This document shows positions 1-12,025 of a stretch of 64,000 nt of DNA, piece after piece; positions within the stretch are counted from its first letter, which is position 1; every line of letters starts with the position of its first letter. Source of the DNA: Brevipalpus yothersi (taxonomy: Eukaryota; Arthropoda; Arachnida; Trombidiformes; Tenuipalpidae). Where the stretch lies: assembly GCA_003956705.1 (NCBI GenBank), contig QZCP01000001.1, positions 443,528 to 507,527 of the forward strand, read 5' to 3'. The notes under the pieces were generated by a model, which ran no database searches, was not told where the DNA came from, and worked only from the letters and a program-made list of their open reading frames with translations. Both the position numbers and the translations under genes were made by a program.

Positions 1-2226
1 ATAACTTACTCTCTAAGGTGTTCATCAAACTTATAGCAAATAAATATTGAGATGTTCCAACTTTCGATTTGATCTATTAAATTGATCTTGGTGAATCATT
101 AAATTATGATTGTTTTATATAATAAGTAGGCACATTGGTAGATGGAAGGTTAGTTTGTCGTTTGTTTGTTTGTTTGGAAGTGATCAGCGATATCTCAGAA
201 TGTCACAAGAACAAAAAGGTGTTGTTATACACATGTAAAACTAATTAGAGGACAGTATTTCCATTAAAGAGTCGAATTTAGTCGAAAATTTTCATCATGA
301 GCTATGGAGTGAATATGGAGTGAATGATTTTAAAATTTGAATTCATTCATTATTTGAAAATTTTAGCGAAATTTAGAGAGAAAATTTTGTCACATTCTGG
401 GTCATACAAAGGTGTTATCTCACACCTTCCAGTAGACAGATAGATGTATATAATTAGCAGGTAGAGATAAATTGGCATCCAATGGAAACAAAGCAACACA
501 AGGAAGCGTCCTTGGTGAGAAACACATGAAGGGAAATATTTCATCTGGTATACATCATTTGGCCATTGATGATAGCAACAGAATGATTGATGGAAGAGAA
601 AGAGATAAAAAAGTCGTCCAAGTCATTGTAATAAAATAAGCTTTGGCAAAGACATATTAAAGACATTCGAAAGATGTTAGGGGAAGAATAATGTTCACAC
701 TGATGCACAAAATTTACGCTTTCTTGACAATAAACAACATTGTCATTTTCGCTCTTTCTCTCTCTTTCTCTTCTTCTCCTGGCAGCAATTGAGAGGAAGA
801 GAAAAAGGGAAGACAATAGACTACAAGTTGAGGTCAATCATGAGCCAATGATAGTAATGATGATGAAAAATGGTGTTGATGATGGAGATGATGGAGATCC
901 TCAGGGATGCTGGATGAAGTGATGAGGATCCGATCATCAGATTCTGTATGGCTTACATCAAGTAAACACAGCTTCCATGACAACCAGGTGTTTATCTCAT
1001 CGAGAGAGAGAGAGAGAAAAAAAATATATTGCTCAGTGAGCCAAGTTAGTTGCTTTTATCTTTTTACACTTTGATCAGTTGCTTTTTGTAAAGTGTTCCG
1101 AAGAGAAGAAGAAGAGAAGAGAATATTGTGTATTTATGAAGAAGAAGAAGATTCTCATCTCTCTTTCTCTTCCTCTTTGACTAATTTTTCGATTATTCAA
1201 GCGCAACTGAAAAGTTGAGAGAAAGAAGAATCATCATCCTTTCTCTCTCATCTCTCATCTCTCCATTCTTGTGAGCTCATTCGTCTTGATCAGTAGGAGA
1301 TTGATACAAGTTTCCCTCATCATCGTTCCAGTTCCGACAGCTCAAGAGGATAGTTTCTCTCTTTCAGTTTCTCTTTCAATTTCAGTTTCAGTTCCAGTTT
1401 CAAGATTTCTCTCTCTTTCATCCGGACACTGATTTTACATCCCCGTTTTTGGTGGCAAAAAACCTGAAAGAGTGTATATTTTGAGCTACTCTCTCTTTCC
1501 TTCTCTTTCTTCCTCTCTCTATCTGTTTCTCTCTCTTTCTCTCAGCGATAGTTCCTTTCACTCTTTACCTTTATTTTGGTTTCATTTTAAGTTTTTCTCT
1601 TTTTTTGGGGGACTGGCACAAATCTGCCAATTTTTCTCCCTTCTATCACTTGGGCCAGCTTGATCGGACTTCCTGAGTGAAGGTGGTGATACTGATGGAC
1701 TCTCGCATCTAGCCCACAGCTACTGGCAGTACAACAACAACAACAACATTAATAATCTTATGGTGTGTTAACTAGATTGTTCTTCAATGAGCCAAGGGTA
1801 CAAAGACCAACTTATGTATTCATACACACTTTTGTAATCATCATCCTCAGCTGCTCTAGACAACCATTGAAGTAACCCAATTCTTGTGATTTGCTACTCT
1901 CTCTTACTGTATCTCCTCCTCCAGTTACAGTTGCTTCACATTTATTTACTCCTACACACACACACTTGCATACATACATACGAGCCATAACGAACTGTTT
2001 GACAAATACTGTTTGTTCTTCATGGTTGATCTTCTTTTCGACTCTTAATTGTAATACGATCGACTTGTGTATACACCTAACACCTTAAGAGACTGGATTC
2101 CTCTTCCGGACTTTGATTTCTTCTTCTTCCTCCTCACTCTTTCTCTCTGTGCATCTCTATCTTTCACCTTCTCGGTGATTGATTGTTGATTTGTTTTGAG
2201 TGTGTGTTTGTGTGTTACTGTGAATC
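1..2226. other. Upstream region of CPT1, no gene supported
   Basis: I see no convincing coding exon on either strand. The stretch has short pyrimidine-rich tracts (about 1240-1560 and 2100-2170), a CAA run near 1730 and small CT/GA repeats. The part nearest position 2227 is probably promoter and 5' untranslated sequence of the CPT1 gene, but no start site or UTR splice can be fixed from sequence alone. Confidence 0.5.
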
Positions 2227-2416
2227 ATGGCAGAAGCCCATCAGGCTGTTGCATTCTCTTTCCAGATCACTCATGAAGGTGTAAATATAAATTATGACGT
2301 CGAAATACTACACATTGTTTGGCTTTCTGGTTTACGCTCATATCGTAAACGTTTTACCAGATTTTTGGTAAGTTTTGCCAAACAAATCTAAATAAATCTT
2401 GCGAAATCTTCTTCCT

Positions 2417-2457
<41 letters not shown>

Positions 2458-3118
2458 NNNNNNNNNNNNNNNNNNNNNNNNNNNNNNNNNNNNNNNNNNN
2501 NNNNNNNNNNNNNNNNNNNNNNNNNNNNNNNNNNNNNNNNNNNNNNNNNNNNNNNNNNNNNNNNNNNNNNNNNNNNNNNNNNNNNNNNNNNNNNNNNNNN
2601 NNNNNNNNNNNNNNNNNNNNNNNNNNNNNNNNNNNNNNNNNNNNNNNNNNNNNNNNNNNNNNNNNNNNNNNNNNNNNNNNNNNNNNNNNNNNNNNNNNNN
2701 NNNNNNNNNNNNNNNNNNNNNNNNNNNNNNNNNNNNNNNNNNNNNNNNNNNNNNNNNNNNNNNNNNNNNNNNNNNNNNNNNNNNNNNNNNNNNNNNNNNN
2801 NNNNNNNNNNNNNNNNNNNNNNNNNNNNNNNNNNNNNNNNNNNNNNNNNNNNNNNNNNNNNNNNNNNNNNNNNNNNNNNNNNNNNNNNNNNNNNNNNNNN
2901 NNNNNNNNNNNNNNNNNNNNNNNNNNNNNNNNNNNNNNNNNNNNNNNNNNNNNNNNNNNNNNNNNNNNNNNNNNNNNNNNNNNNNNNNNNNNNNNNNNNN
3001 NNNNNNNNNNNNNNNNNNNNNNNNNNNNNNNNNNNNNNNNNNNNNNNNNNNNNNNNNNNNNNNNNNNNNNNNNNNNNNNNNNNNNNNNNNNNNNNNNNNN
3101 NNNNNNNNNNNNNNNNNN

Positions 3119-3206
<88 letters not shown>

Positions 3207-6200
3207 TTCACTCTCTTACTCTTCCTACTTCTACCACCATCATGTGCTCACGAATATACATCAGCTTCCCTTTTTTCCTCGCAACATACATGGACTTTCC
3301 ATTACTCACTCATTTCCCTGATCTAATCATAATTTGATTGCTAACAATTAGATTCTCTCCCGATGATTCACATGAATTGATTATCATGATTGTTTTTGCA
3401 CATATTAGCACTCTCTCTACTAGGCTATTTACTTGATCTTAGGGGAAGAGAACGGACTAGAACCTAGTTCACCTTGTAATTTAAACCATGCTCTGTTGAC
3501 GGATATTCTGTTTCTCCCTCTTTTCGTCTCTGTTTATCATCGTTCATCAAACTTATCTCTCTTGTCTCTCTAGTCTTCCTTCTCTCTCTCTCTCTTTTAC
3601 CTTTCATCTCACTTTTTCTCTTGCTCTCTTTTCCTCTCTCTCTCTCTCTCTCAGAACAATCTAAAGAATGGCGTATTTCCGTCCTCTGTCGAATTTTTCG
3701 CACTGATACTGCTACTGGTTACAACATCGCATTTTATTTTTCAAACAATAGATCCGAGCTTTGGCCTGATACATTTTTTTATTCATCACTTCCCAATACC
3801 GTAATTGATAGTTTTTTTATTTTATTTTCATGTTTAACCAGCTAGCGCCCATTAAACAGTGATCTAGACTTGGTAAAGCACGGTTCCATGTTTTGATCAC
3901 GTTTAATGATTCGAGAGATAATATTTTCTCTTAACAAATTGTTTTCCATTCTACAGGCACCTCATTACCTTACTGAGACTACCGCAACAAGTTAGCGATT
4001 TGTTAGCATGTATCTTTTACAGCCTTATATTGTGGTTTGCCAAAGCCATGCTAATGAGATACATGTTAAAATGTCTCCTACTATACAAAGGTTGGATGTT
4101 TGAATCACACACAAAAGGTAAACTATTTCACTTTATCTTGATCTGAGCAAAAAAGGCTGATAAGATGATGTCTTTTGATGATCACAATAATGAATCCTAA
4201 CCACTAAAGTAACCTTTGAACTCAGTTTCATTGACGTTATTACGTTTGAAAACTTGTTTTCAAGTATTTTCTGGAATTTCTATTGTTTATCTTTAAGGAC
4301 CATCTCTAAAGTCGAGAATATGGTTCTTCCTTGTGCGTACTCTAACCATCAAGAAGCCGCTCCTCTATTCTTATCAATCAGCATTGCCAAGATTACCTCT
4401 GCCTAAAGTTAAGGACACCATCGAAAAATATCTTTTATCTATTAAGCCACTTTGTGATAGTGATGAAGAGTTTGAGAGAAAAAAACTTCTCGCCTACGAA
4501 TTCCGAGATGGTATTGCCAAGCGTCTACAACGTTATCTTGTCTTCAAGTCTTGGTGGGCCAGTAACTACGTAAGTTTTCGAATGCTTGTTTTTGAATCAC
4601 TTCAATTGATCTATACCACTTCACTCTTTCAACTTAATCGGTCAATCTCTAGCCCACTGATTTGCTTTGATGTTTATCTGATTTTCATTCACACACTCAT
4701 ATTCTCTCTCTCTCTCACTTTTGTATATCAGGTCTCTGATTGGTGGGAAGAGTATGTTTATCTTCGAGGTCGATCACCTATCATGATCAATTCTAATTTT
4801 TATGGAATAGATGCTCTTTTAGTGTGTCCAACATCTCGTCAAACCTCAAGAGCAGCCAACTTAGTTCACTCATGTTTACTCTTTCGACGGTTGATCGATC
4901 GCCAAGAACTTAAACCGATAATGGTCCAAGGTCTTGTTCCATTATGCTCCTGGCAATATGAACGCACATTTAATACGACACGCATACCCGGAATTGAGAC
5001 TGATAAATTAATTCACTACGATGACTCTCAACATATTGTTGTAATGAGAAAAGGAAAGTTCTATCGAATGAATATCTATTACAAGGGTCGACTCTTGTTA
5101 CCGAAGGAGATTGAGAGTATCTTGGATATGATCATTGAAGATGATGTGAATCCCGCGCTTCCCGGTGAAGAACACTTGGGTGTCGTTACAGCAGTGGATC
5201 GTGTTTCCTGGGCACGAACTCGTTATGAGTATTTTGCTAAAGGAGTTAATAGGGCTTCTCTAGACGCGATCGAGAAAGCCGCTTTCGTTCTGGTGTTAGA
5301 TGATATGGACTTTGAATTTGATGTCAGTGATCCAAGTAAACTGGACAAATTTGGACGTGTGCTACTCCATGGGCAAGGTCATGATCGTTGGTATGACAAA
5401 TCGTTTTGTCTGATTGTGGGTAAAAATGGAAGAGCTGGATTCAATGCCGAGCATTCTTGGGCAGATGCACCCATCATTGCTCATCTCTGGGAATTTATTC
5501 TGGCAAATGATTTTGCTAATTTAGGTTAGCTTCCCTAACTTCCCTAACTTTTGGAATGCAATCAAACTTTGTCGACTGGTTTTTACTCAGCTGGCTTGGT
5601 TTATAATTTCCTAATTGACCTTCATTTTTATTTGTTCATTCTTTCCTTCCAGGCTATGATGAGAATGGTCGTTGTCGAACTGGAAATGGTTTCAGGCCAC
5701 CTCCTGCCACTCGACTCAAATGGGATTTCTCCAGTCAGCTATGCGATAAAATTGAAAAATTTGTTATCACAGGTGATTATCAAAAGAAAAATATACCTTC
5801 CTTCGCTTTTTCGAAATTTATCAAATTAATTCAATTCTCTACTCGATTTGTAGCTCAAGAATTGGTAAATGATGTCGACTTAAAGCTTATCATGTACACA
5901 GATTATGGCAAAGGCTTCATGAAGAAAAACAAAGTTTCTCCTGATGCTTTCATTCAAGCAGCTCTTCAACTTGCATATTTCCGAGTAAGCTCTTCCTCAC
6001 CACTCTTGTGTATTATTTTCCAATCAAGTTTCTTTAAAATTGAAAGAAGTGATCAATATTTTCTGAATTTCTAAATTTTTCATTCATTTTTCTCTAGGAT
6101 GCTAATAAATTTTCCCTTACCTACGAGGCGTCCATGACCAGGCTATTTAGGGAAGGAAGAACTGAGACTGTAAGGCCAGTGACCATCGAATCAGCCGCGT

Positions 6201-6795
6201 GGGTTCGTTCGATGCACAACGATTCACTCTCTTTATCAGAGAGAGCTGCTCTTTTCAAGGAAGCCTGCATCAAACATCAAAATTCTTACCAACATGCTAT
6301 GTGTGGTGAGGGTATTGATCGTCACTTGTTTTGTTTGTACGTAGTGAGCAAATATCTAGAAATTGATTCGCCTTTCTTGAAAGAAGTAAGTATCTAGCTC
6401 AGTACTAATCAGAAATTGTTTTTCCTTTCAAAAATTCGACTTAACGAGGTGAAATTCTAATAAATCTATTCAACTTTCAGGTCCTTTCTGAGCCTTGGAA
6501 ATTGTCAACCAGCCAAACACCCCATGGTCAAGCAGGTCTGCTTGATTTAAGAAAATATCCTAAACATATATCCGCTGGAGGAGGCTTTGGACCCGTAGCA
6601 GACGATGGATATGGTGTCAGCTATATCATCGCTGGAGAAGATACAATTTTCTTCCACATAAGCTCTAAACGTAGTTCAAGTGCAACTGATTCATTGAGAT
6701 TTGCTCATAATATTCGAAAAGCTTTACAAGACATGAAGCATATGTTATCAAGTTCTGTCAATGGAAGTGGAGACATAACATCGTCCAAACAATGA
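2227..6795 (+). CDS. CPT1: Carnitine O-palmitoyltransferase 1 (CPT1), 9 exons, 788 aa
   Basis: Outer mitochondrial membrane enzyme that transfers long-chain acyl groups from CoA to carnitine, the gate of fatty-acid import for beta-oxidation. Coding exons: 2227-2367, 3655-3800, 3957-4117, 4298-4569, 4732-5524, 5653-5772, 5854-5984, 6098-6385, 6481-6795; all phases close to 788 aa (animal CPT1 is about 770). The N-terminus MAEAHQAVAF is the conserved CPT1 regulatory segment (malonyl-CoA response), followed by two membrane segments encoded by exons 2 and 3. The acyltransferase domain holds NAEHSWADAP, with the catalytic His at about 481, and late conserved blocks such as TYEASMTRLFREGRTE and GGGFGPVADDGYGVSY. 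Exon 2 starts right after a CT tract, and the 661-nt gap lies inside intron 1, so no coding sequence is missing. The start is the ATG of the conserved MAEAHQ peptide. Confidence 0.96.
2418..3197. repeat. (CT)n microsatellite with 661-nt assembly gap, CPT1 intron 1
   Basis: A pure CT run (2418-2457) leads into N (2458-3118) and resumes as CT (3119-3197). The identical unit on both sides suggests that the gap is at least partly an unresolved longer CT array. It lies in CPT1 intron 1, between exons ending at 2367 and starting at 3655. Confidence 0.9.
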
Positions 6796-7830
6796 ACTTC
6801 AACTAAATGGGCGTTTACTCTTGATTAGTTCTTCTCAGAACTTGAGAAATTTCGTGCCTTTCCCTGTTAGTGTGATAAACTTAATTTCCATTTTCGAGAG
6901 ATCGAATGAAATTGTGAAAATCGTTTAGATTGAAAACTCCGATGCACAGATCTCATTCACGAGCTTGCTATCAAACAAACAAACAAACAAACAAAATACA
7001 TTGTAACATGCACCAGAACAGTCAGATACTCTGATTTCTCCGCAGCATCGACCTTCACAAGTCAAGAAAAGATTCCTTTTGGTTCATTTGTTGATAGTTT
7101 TGGGTCGACCTCGAGATACTAGTATTTGGCTGTTAATTACAATTTTTCCCTCCTTCATTATTTTTTGTATATAGCTGTATTGTGTATCTAGAATGTAATG
7201 TATCGTTCTATTAATTGTATCTAAACTGACCTATACAAGTCGAAATTATTGATTTCATCATTACCCCTATGGCCTCTCTTGTTATGCATATATTTGTACT
7301 CAATCATTTTCGATTAGGTGAATCATGCAAAATTGTTTTGATGAAGATTTTTCCTACTTTTTTATTAAATATTGTCATCATTACCGTCAATTCGCGTATA
7401 AGTTCCCAGTTGAAAAAGTTCAGAGACCTTATACAGTACAGTCTGATGGGTCTTCCAATCAAATTGAAACGATCCTAACAATACTTTATATTTTGATGAG
7501 CAATCCTTGTTAAGCTCAACTTAGTGAGTTGTGAGATTGAACAATTCTTCATTGAGCATACCACTTTTGCATCCATCTTTAATCACGAAAATAACTCTCT
7601 TTGCTCGGCTGACTAGCTGTTTTGTCCAGATTCACGGTCTAGCTGATTGTAATTAAAATTGGGCTCCGAGTGTGAACTCGATCACAACGATGAGATCAGC
7701 CTTTTCGTTTGTCAGTGTGTGTCATGATTTTCTTGGGAGCTTAAAGGGATAAGCGTGATGAGAAAAAAAGCCACCAATTATTTTAGCATGAACAACAGCT
7801 AAGAACAACTCAAGTGCTGAGAAGTGAAGA

Positions 7831-7895
<65 letters not shown>

Positions 7896-8030
7896 CAATC
7901 AATTCTTAATAATAATAGAAGATTTCAGAATTCAGGAATGAGTAGATCACTTTCATAAGATGAGTTTTTCGATCACTCTGGACCGTAACGAACTAGGGTA
8001 AGGAATACATACCTCACCTTGCAGAGCACT
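6796..8030. other. 3' flank of CPT1 and intergenic DNA with a (CT)n tract
   Basis: After the CPT1 stop there is 3' UTR-like AT-rich sequence, including a CAAA repeat near 6975. A 57-nt (CT)n run occupies 7834-7890. A weakly coding-looking stretch near 7325-7513 has no homology I recognise and no clear splice partners, so I do not call it. Confidence 0.5.
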
Positions 8031-8049
8031 AACTTACTTTCTCATTTCA

Positions 8050-8125
8050 CACGCAGCCCATAAAAAACAGTAGCTCAAAATTTGCAATCTTGACTTGGGA
8101 TGATGGAAAAAGTAGCTCAATCACA
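8050..8125 (+). pseudogene. Degenerate relic related to the fragment at 10.97 kb
   Basis: This stretch aligns by eye with 10985-11092: an A-run followed by CTC-A-A, then GATGATGGA, an A/G-rich spacer and GGCTCAATCA or AGCTCAATCA. It has small indels and in-frame stops, so it cannot encode the peptide seen in the other copy. It is best read as a decayed duplicate. See the entry at 10969 for possible origin. Confidence 0.4.
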
Positions 8126-8336
8126 CAACTTACAACTTAGCACTAAGTGCTTAATATATTGTGAATTCTTGACACAATCCAACGAATTGTTCAGCGAAGT
8201 AATTCTATCCATGGATCTCATTTTTCTCTTTTTCTCTTTCTATCTTTCAATATTTTTTTCTTCTGATAAAGAGATCTTTTCAAAATTTGGTGTGAAAAGA
8301 TGTTGCTGAAAGTGAGCAATTTTGGTTGGAATCCAG

Positions 8337-8576
8337 GTCGGAAAAGTTCACTTTCGCTCTCTTTTTAATCATCAGATGGATAGTGGACACAATCGTTATC
8401 ACACTTATCACATGAAAGTGAATAAATGGCCTAAGGATACTTGGCAAATTCTAAATAGAGATATCCACTCTCACTTCAAGTTAGGAGGACCCTCGAAAAA
8501 GTTTCTCGAAATAGCAGCTGATCGGCTCGAATCTTCCTCTTGTTCGACAAGCATATCTAAATATGATTTGTGTTAA
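8337..8576 (+). CDS. Orphan coding-like terminal exon, unknown protein
   Basis: An open frame follows an acceptor-like AATCCAG at 8330-8336 and runs 79 codons to TAA. The peptide begins VGKVHFRSLF and includes SGHNRYHTYHMKVNKWPKDTW and DIHSHFKLGGPSKKF, a Trp/His-rich composition that looks selected rather than random. I do not recognise the family. No upstream exon could be joined with confidence, since the preceding 500 bp hold a CT tract and a decayed repeat. It may be the last exon of a gene whose 5' part is diverged or lost, or a fragment. Confidence 0.4.
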   Translation, partial: VGKVHFRSLFNHQMDSGHNRYHTYHMKVNKWPKDTWQILNRDIHSHFKLGGPSKKFLEIAADRLESSSCSTSISKYDLC

Positions 8577-9146
8577 GTAAATCAAGCAACTCTCGACTGT
8601 GAGTGTAGCTGGAAAAATGAGAGTGTTTAAATCTGATGAAAATGAATGTAATCGTGGTTTGTGTCTCAGACGATGAGAAATTGGTGAATATGAATTAGTC
8701 TCGCTAATTCAAGGAGCGAACATGTCAAGCTCGTTATCAGAGACGTTCCTTTACTAACGTTAGCAATTAACTTCGTCATACACCTTCGGTCATGTAGCCA
8801 CGCGACTAAAAAGATCAACACTTTAAGATAGATAGTAAGAGAGAAAGAGAGTGAAAAAATGAAGAAAGACAGCGGAAGCTGAAGTTAAGTTGAAATTCAA
8901 TCAACTCGCAAGTGAGTGGGAAAAAAACTACTTGTGGATTCAATTCGGCTCGAAATAGTCATTTTCACACTAAAAACATCATTCATATCGCTTTCTTCTC
9001 ATCATCGCGACCACATTCGCCTTCCGTCCTCTGATGGCAGAAGATCATCATTTTGATCAGTGATTTTTGTAATTACAGTTACAATTTTTCAACGGTTGTA
9101 TAGTTTCTTGGGAGCCTCTCTCTAAGTGAAGGCACAAATTTTCACG

Positions 9147-10223
9147 ATGAGGTGTTTACCGTTATTGTGTTTGGCTATCACTTTTTTCATGGTTGATGTT
9201 CTGTGTCAAACTGTGAACAGCAATCAAAAGCCAGTTCAAATGAGTCCTGTGAGACAAGTTATGAACTCTTCTCCACAAACTTTCAATCAACCACAATCAC
9301 AATCACAGCAGCCTCAGCAGCCTCAACCTCAACAGCCTTCTCAACAACCTCGAAGCGCACAGACTGACCAACGACCAGTTCGACCAATTCAACCATCCCA
9401 ACAGGTATCAGCTCCTCGAGCGCAGAGTCCGAACAATCAGCAACAGCCTGGATTCAAGCCTCGACCTATCCATGTGCACAGACACAAGGCTTTAGTTTTG
9501 CAAAATGGTCCTGATCAGTATCGAAATCTCAAGTTGACTCCTCATATTGTTCCTAAAATTCGTACCAACGTTGCCAAAGTGAAGCCAGCTTTGCCGATTG
9601 CACCTCCTCAAGAAGATTCGCCATACATTCGATTGGTCAGTTATGATAAGAAACATTTTCCAAAGTAAGTCGAAACGCTAATATCAATAAACTGATCATA
9701 ATCCATGATGTTTTTAGAACACACATAAACATTGCTTTTAATGGCTCACTTTCTCATTTAGATCTGATCCATCACAATCGGATGATATTGTGAATCTTTA
9801 TTTCGATTTTATCAAGAACAATGATGAAAATAACTGTTTGATGCGACTTATTTGTCAAATTGGCTTCAATCGCACAGCTTTTGGCAACTTTGGTGAACAA
9901 GTTGCGAGCTTTTTCACGTAAGCTGATTTACTTTCTGTATTTTATTTTATTATTCTCAATTTTCAAATCTTTTCAATGCCTTCTATTTTTATTGTAGCGA
10001 ACTTCCTCCCAACGAACGAGGTCCTGCAATCGAATATTTGGAAGCTTTCCGAACACATGAGAAACATCCGAATGACTCTGTTTGTATGCAAAAATATTCA
10101 ACTTGTCAACACGATACAAGTGAAATGATGGAAGTTGGAAATGAATTGATGAGCAAAAATTTGACCAACTTACATCTCGATGAAGTCCAGAAAGGTCAAG
10201 TTTGGGTCGCCAGAATTACATAA
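9147..10223 (+). CDS. Secreted Gln/Pro-rich protein with DM4/DM12-like C-terminal domain, 299 aa
   Basis: Three exons, 9147-9664, 9762-9917 and 9998-10223, close in phase. Residues 1-22 (MRCLPLLCLAITFFMVDVLC) form a signal peptide. Residues 25-110 are low-complexity Gln/Pro/Ser. The rest carries a cysteine pattern with CLMRLICQ, a GxxGEQVASFF block, YLEAFR and a C-x3-Y-x3-C ending, resembling the arthropod DM4/DM12 family of secreted proteins of unknown function. The ATG at 9147 is chosen because the signal peptide follows it directly; the frame is open a little upstream but has no other ATG. No operon-like context. The DM4/DM12 assignment is by motif memory and moderate in strength. Confidence 0.75.
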
Positions 10224-12025
10224 GATGCCATTCATTTTCATTGCCGAAACATGGCTAGAAAGTTTTTTTTTCAATCCTAATTGATGAAGTTAAAATGCTA
10301 TGCTTTACTTTATATATCAATGGCGCAAGATAATAAAGATTAAGTGCATGCATTGAAGTTTTTCATTTCAGCTTCAATCCAAGGCTTCTATTCAAGAAGA
10401 TATTTGATTTTATAAATCTCAAAAACTTCGAATTTGGAATCCAATGAACTTTAATTACATCGATTGATGTGGGTCCTTCCATCAGAGAACTTCTAATTTG
10501 TTCAGTAATGTAATCGAAAACGAAATTGGTATAGATTCATTCTTCCTCAAACACTTTGCATTTTCGTTCTTGAAACTGATAAAGTTTCAGAAAGTCCTTC
10601 ATGAGTTCTTGGGATATTTCCAATCATTTTTACATATGAGAAATTAGCAATAAGGTATTAGTATAAGTCCGATTTTGCAAAAATCATAGTTTCTCTATTG
10701 ACTGTCTAAGTGAGTTTTTGAATAATTGGTAAGAACTTGACGACAAGATCATAACTGATACATCTTCTATTTAGCTTGTAGTTGGTCCTAAAATCGTTCA
10801 AACTGGTCCTGATTCATAAAATCCTATGAGATGCAGATAAGCTTATTTTCTCCACCTTTTAGATCTTTGGCAATAAAAAAAATTATATAAAATCTCTGTG
10901 AGGGAAAAATTTTATTCTCTGCATTGAATTTGTTGATGAATCTGAACTCTAGGGAACCAGAGCAATGAATGTGCACTAAAACTTCACTTTCGCACTCTTC
11001 CATTTCGTATGGAGCCACAAAAAATAGCCTCGAACTTACGATCTCAAGTGGAGTGATGGAGATGATGGAGAAAGCGGCTCAATCATCCCCATCAGTTGAC
11101 AAGTCACTGTTAAGAAGTCTACAAACAGAAGCCATCAAATTGTCTACCGAAACCATCCTATCCGGTCATTCAACATCATTCAGCATCTTCACTTTCTCGT
11201 CCATTATTTTCTTTCTTTTTCTCTCTCTTCCTTTCTCACAATCTTAGACCGGTGATAACTTGAATGATATCCATCATCAAGCCTCCAAAAGAGAGAAACG
11301 TGGTTAGCCAGTATTGAAGTCCCTTGAACTTGGTAAGGTAAAGGGTGTCTCATAGAAACCTGACGACTGAGATGGAGATTGGTGAGGTAGCTTGTTAAGT
11401 AGTGTCCCATTTAGTTTTATCGCCTCCCTTTTTATCAAGCTGTTCGAAGAGAGGGAAGAGTAACCAAGCCAAGAGAGAGAGAGAGAGAGACAAATTGAGC
11501 CTCGACAGGTAAAATCGTAATCGAAAGAGAGAGAGAGAGAGTAAGATAGAAAGAGAATGAGAAAGAGAGATCGGAAAATGAAGGGAAACAAGTTGATGAA
11601 GATTAGAACGAAGAAGCGAAACTAAATTTAGATGAACTACTTACAAGTACAAGTTTTACCTACTTTTATCTTTCTTTCTCTCCCTTCATCTTTTACAGTA
11701 AACCAACGTCATCTCGAAAAAGCATGTCCAATTCAGATAAACTTTCAGTTAGTCCGAAAACTCACTTTTCACAACTAGTGAGTGGTCATGATTGTGGCTC
11801 AAAGTAGAGGCAAACAATTGTTTTCCACAGCTTGTTTAATAATTTGGGCCGTTGATGATCGATAAAGTGATTCCGTCCTGATTGTTTCGGGCAAGTTGAA
11901 AAAATTTTTCCACTCCTGAGCCTCATCACAAAAAGCTCAGGAATCGGAAGGATTTTAACATTTAACAATTCTCTAGTTCAGTGTTTTTCTATCAACGTTT
12001 AACCACCTCATTCATCTTGATCATC
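10224..12025. other. Intergenic region with a duplicated relic and GA repeats
   Basis: Apart from the fragment at about 10969-11170, I see only AT-rich sequence, pyrimidine tracts near 11205-11240 and short GA repeats near 11476-11490 and 11525-11540. The last 100 bp before 12026 are presumably the promoter and 5' UTR of the following gene. Confidence 0.4.
10969..11170 (+). pseudogene. Helical-repeat fragment, possibly vinculin-derived, duplicated at 8.05 kb
   Basis: An open frame encodes an amphipathic helical peptide including ATKNSLELTISSGVMEMMEK and SPSVDKSLLRSL. By eye this resembles the vinculin repeat just before its proline-rich linker (a T-I-S ... V-M ... A-A ... K-S-x-L pattern), but identity is low. 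It then runs into a low-complexity TTTCTC tract with no clean exon end. A decayed relative lies at 8050-8125, and a stronger vinculin tail copy lies 3 kb downstream on the other strand. Could instead be an unrelated helical exon. Confidence 0.3.

Noticed and set aside
2399..3337. Long open frames of poly Leu-Ser or Arg-Glu across the N gap
   Set aside because: They are translations of the (CT)n/(GA)n microsatellite and N, not genes.
3464..3703. Arg/Glu-rich minus-strand frame overlapping CPT1 exon 2
   Set aside because: Low-complexity translation of a CT-rich intron end; the plus strand encodes the CPT1 membrane segment here.
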